A DNA stretch of 64,000 nt from Pegoplata infirma (taxonomy: Eukaryota; Arthropoda; Insecta; Diptera; Anthomyiidae): positions 179,816,065-179,880,064 of the forward strand of contig OY992537.1 in assembly GCA_963921195.1 (NCBI GenBank), read 5' to 3'. Of the stretch, positions 60,950 through 64,000 are shown one piece after another; positions within the stretch are counted from its first letter, which is position 1; each line of letters starts with the position of its first letter. The notes under the pieces were generated by a model. That model had not been told where the DNA came from, ran no database searches, and saw nothing but the letters and a program-made list of their open reading frames with translations. The position numbers and the translations under genes are program-made.

Positions 60950-61765
60950 CATTTTTCATATGGTTGTGCTTTTTCATAACACATTTGACTAGATGGCTGG
61001 CGGGATGGCTATCAGACTGACTAGATGGCTCACTGGTTTAGCTTTCATTTCGTGGCCCTATATTTACTACAATCCTGTTTGTTTCAACTATTCCAGTAAA
61101 AGTTTGTGTATACGATGATGATGTTGTTGGGGCTATTGCTGCTGTTAGTTGCCTGTTGTCATTGGTTTGTTCTTATATTGTTGTTGTTGTTGTATGTTGC
61201 TGCTGCCTTTTCTGGCGCTTTTTTCTCATAGTTTTTCGTATTACACGTTTTGAAGCTTTTTTTAACCTTTAGTTGAGTTAGTCGTCTGCATTCGTTTTTT
61301 GTCTGTTTTTTTTCACGTCGTTTCATTTTGGTTTGATATGGCTCCACATGGTAGAACTTTTTTTTTAGCTGTTGCATTTTCATTTCTAGTTTTTTGTTTT
61401 GTTTTTTTTTCGCTTTTTTTTTTTTTTTGTTAGTTTCTTCTTCCTTTTAGTTACTAACGGCAATTTCTGCCCGCCTTTTATGTTAAGGTATGTATGTTTA
61501 TTTCGTGGTTGTGTACGAGTGTGTGTGTGTTTTGAACTATCGCATCTAGGATCATAAAAACTGGTCATCAAAACAAAAAAAACTTCTACAATTTTTTTTA
61601 ATACACTGATAGAAAACAAAATGGAAAAATTAAATTATGTACCTTGTGTATGTCTGTGACAATATGTGAAAATAGCTTAAGTCGTTATTAGGTTAGTGTA
61701 TGTATATTATTGTACTCTGTATTAAATTTTAGATCCCTGAGGCTGCTTAAACTCATGGTTAACTG
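60950..61765. other. Non-coding stretch, repeat-poor
   Basis: Contains a (TTG)n and CTGCTG patch (61175-61210) and a short GTGTGTGTG run near 61520. No gene or element recognised. Probably unique host intron sequence. Confidence 0.5.
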
Positions 61766-61841
61766 TTTTCACTTCGTTTAGAAAAGTTTATCTATTTAAC
61801 GATAGACCCACTCAACAGGTCCTGATTAAGAGTGTCATTCA

Positions 61842-63536
61842 TAGGGTTGCCAGATTTGAGATAGGGAATAACAGTACATTTGGTCTCAAAAAACAGTACA
61901 TTGCAAATAAAAACAGTACTTTTTTAAAAGTCTTATTTTATATCAAACTACAAAAACTTAGCCCTTTTACCCTGATTTTAAACAGATCCCAGCCAAAACG
62001 AGCATAAAAGGTTGTTAACAGAACGGTGGAACATTTTAGGTAAACCGTCTCAAATTTATTCTATTTTTTTTATCAGTGTTAAAAAAAATTGCGATTGACT
62101 TTTTGGAGCATTTGTCTTAGTTGCCGCGATATCTTACTTGTAAAACTTTTGTAGTCTATGCTTTCGCTTAACTAAAATGCCGATCTTCCTATAAAAAACA
62201 TATGAAAAACCCATAAAACAGTGTTTTATTTAAAACACGACTTTAAAAAGCAAACGCTAAAAAGGTATTATTGCACTCAAACAAAGGCCTAACTAAATTT
62301 TGGGAAAATGTTTTTTTCCCACTATTTAGTAAAATTTAATAAAAATTTTGGACATTTCTTTGATAATTTGCAACCAATTAGTTCATCATATTTATCTTAG
62401 AATTGATGAAGTTTTTTCTTCAGGTTTAGTAAATTTTATTCAATTTGAGGGAAATTGTTTTTTCAAAACTGTTTCAAAAATTTCAAAAACTAAGCCAGAA
62501 TGAGCAAAAATGTGTTCATTACCGGTTCTAAGAATCTCTAAGACGGTATTTATACACAGCCTTTTTTTGTTTGCAATAAAGTCTTGCAACTTTTTTTTTG
62601 TAAGCAAACGGGGGTGAAAAGAAAACGGGGTAGAAAAAAAATCACGATTTCTGTTTTCCTTCTTTTATGCTTCTCACCCCCGATTGCCTTCAAAAAAAAG
62701 TTGCAAGACTTTCTTGCAAGCAAAAAAAGGCTGTGTATAAATACCCTCTTAGGAATCTCCGGTCCTCTTTCAATATATGGACTCCTAAATTTGAATCTAA
62801 AAATTTGAGCATTCCCCAAATTTTAAAAATGCTCATTTCTCAGAAAATTTTGCCGAAACACAAAAAAAAGGCCATATACATTTTTGTAGTTCTTTACATG
62901 ACCGTCTTAATCCTTCCGTGTAATAGTTTTTTTAATTATCCCGTTAAGATTCTAAAGACTCTTTTGGGCCTTTAAATTCCCGTATGTTAAAAACTAAGCA
63001 AGGTAGAGCGAAAAGGGCAAAGATGTTGAATCAAAATCTATGACGATCCTTAATAGACCCAATGGGACTGGGCCTAAGGTGGTCTGTACCCATGGGTTCC
63101 GAACCTAATTGGGTCTGCCCACAATCGGAACTTTAAATGAGATGTACTCAATAAAATACATTTTTTCCCATTTTTTAGTTTTTTCTTATTTTTTAGAAAA
63201 ATTTTGACGAAAAGAAGGAAGACATGGCAATGGAGCTAAATCATTATTGAATTTAGTTAAGTTTCCCACTTTTTAAATAATTTTTCTTGAGTGTGGTATA
63301 AAATTTTATTGCATTTAATTGCTCCTTTTTAAAAATTGGATTAAAATTTTGTCAAATATGAAACATTTTTCGAAAAATGTTACATTTTGGTGATGAGTAT
63401 AAAAAAACAGTACAAAAACAGTACACGCTTTAAAAAACAGTACTTTTGCGTACTGTTTTAGGTGGTGTGCATAAAACAGTACTTTTTATAAAAAACAGTA
63501 CATGTACTGTTTAAAACAGTACGAATGGCAACCCTA
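61842..63536. mobile_element. hAT-type non-autonomous element, TIR TAGGGTTGCCA
   Basis: The exact 8-bp duplication GTCATTCA lies at 61834-61841 and 63537-63544. The ends TAGGGTTGCCA and TGGCAACCCTA are exact inverses. AAAACAGTAC words recur near both ends (61885-61920 and 63400-63522). It splits an RT relic. A fold-back MITE is nested at 62535-62755. Confidence 0.93.
62535..62755. mobile_element. Fold-back MITE, arms about 110 bp
   Basis: The left arm CTAAGACGGTATTTATACAC is inverted at the right (GTGTATAAATACCCTCTTAG). The arms also share AAGTCTTGCAACTTTTTTTT and a GGGGGTGA block, leaving almost no loop. Open frames on both strands are by-products of the palindrome. Confidence 0.82.
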
Positions 63537-64000
63537 GTCATTCATAATCTGCCTATTGCCCTCAACCTCAACAAGACTTGTTCTACGATCAAGGGAAAAT
63601 ATATAACAAATATTGCTGTCATCTGAAAAAGAGTATATAGGATTTGACGTTTGACTTAGAAGGTCGTTAAGAAAAATTAGAAAAAGGGTAGTAGAAAGAA
63701 CAGAACATTGCGGTACCCCTGATTGAAGCTGAAACTCATTTGATGAGAACCCATCTATAACACGTATAGAACGATCTCTGAGGAAACTCAAAATAATTCG
63801 AGAGAAGTCGTTGCCGACACCAAAGGCTTTAAGCTTAGATATGAGCGCATCGTGTCACACACTATCAAATGCCTTGTAAATATCCAGGGCAACCACATTA
63901 CTCTCACCAAAATGGTGGATCGAACGATTCCAACGTTCCGAAAGGAACGCCAACAGGTCCCCAGTAGAACGAGATCCCCAGTAGAACGAGTTCTCCGATA

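Larger units (their letters stand above)
61766..64000 (-). pseudogene. Jockey/CR1-like RT relic, split by a hAT element, runs off the right edge
   Basis: The minus strand from 64000 reads RSTGDLLAFLSERWN, GESNVVALDIYKAFD, SFLRDRSIRVIDGFSSNEFQ, GVPQCSVLSTTLFLIFLNDL and FSDDSNICYIF (63600-63640), where the catalytic YADD/FADD is FSDD and the PQGSVLSPTLF motif has two changes. The frame continues across the insertion with RQIMNDTLNQDLLS (61810-61841 side). An 18-bp block CCCCAGTAGAACGAG is doubled near 63960-63990. Same family as 37500-39710. Confidence 0.85.

Noticed and set aside
62550..62975. Overlapping frames on both strands of 74-102 residues
   Set aside because: Produced by the symmetrical arms of the fold-back MITE at 62535-62755.

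Overview
The window looks like nuclear DNA of a higher (probably calyptrate) fly. It is very AT-rich and mostly non-coding. It carries DINE-1/mini-me-like repeats with GTCY microsatellites, non-LTR retrotransposons of types common in flies, and the opening exons of one intron-rich host gene. The species is inferred from repeat content only; no database was searched.

Host gene. Two short plus-strand exons are convincing: exon 1 (ATG at 8351, donor after 8444) and exon 2 (39956-40007). Spliced, they give an N-terminal segment of a glucose-6-phosphate 1-epimerase (galactose-mutarotase-like fold). The intron between them is about 31.5 kb and is nearly all transposable elements. I could not find exon 3 before position 64000, so the gene probably continues off the right edge, with the retroelements at 40-56 kb lying in its second intron.

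Region by region. 1-7.7 kb: Helentron/DINE-like repeats, hAT-type non-autonomous elements, fold-back MITEs and two dead non-LTR fragments. 8.2-8.45 kb: promoter side and exon 1. 8.45-39.95 kb: intron 1, holding two families of DINE-like elements, a dead Tc1-type transposon (18.5-20.15 kb), arrays of a 20-bp repeat, several nested hAT elements including a 2.87-kb palindromic one (25.8-28.6 kb), a 107-bp minisatellite (34.9-35.3 kb), and an RT relic split by a hAT element. 40.0-46.9 kb: an old non-LTR relic whose 3' region holds a long (TTA)n tract, into which an intact R4/Dong-type retrotransposon has inserted. 48.3-54.6 kb: an intact LOA-like retrotransposon (two ORFs, 13-bp target duplication) inside a small MITE. 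54.6-64 kb: more RT relics, a tRNA-derived SINE candidate, MITEs, and a DINE-like element invaded by a hAT element that itself holds a MITE with a tRNA-like insert.

How the parts work together. Only two elements look potentially active: the R4/Dong-like one (one ORF with RT and restriction-like endonuclease) and the LOA-like one (ORF1 plus APE endonuclease, RT and RNase H). Everything else is decayed or non-autonomous. The most striking pattern is the number of insertions with an exact 8-bp target duplication and hAT-like ends (ten perfect cases). Most of these have ends filled with a short family-specific word repeated many times and no coding sequence. The nesting gives a readable relative chronology.
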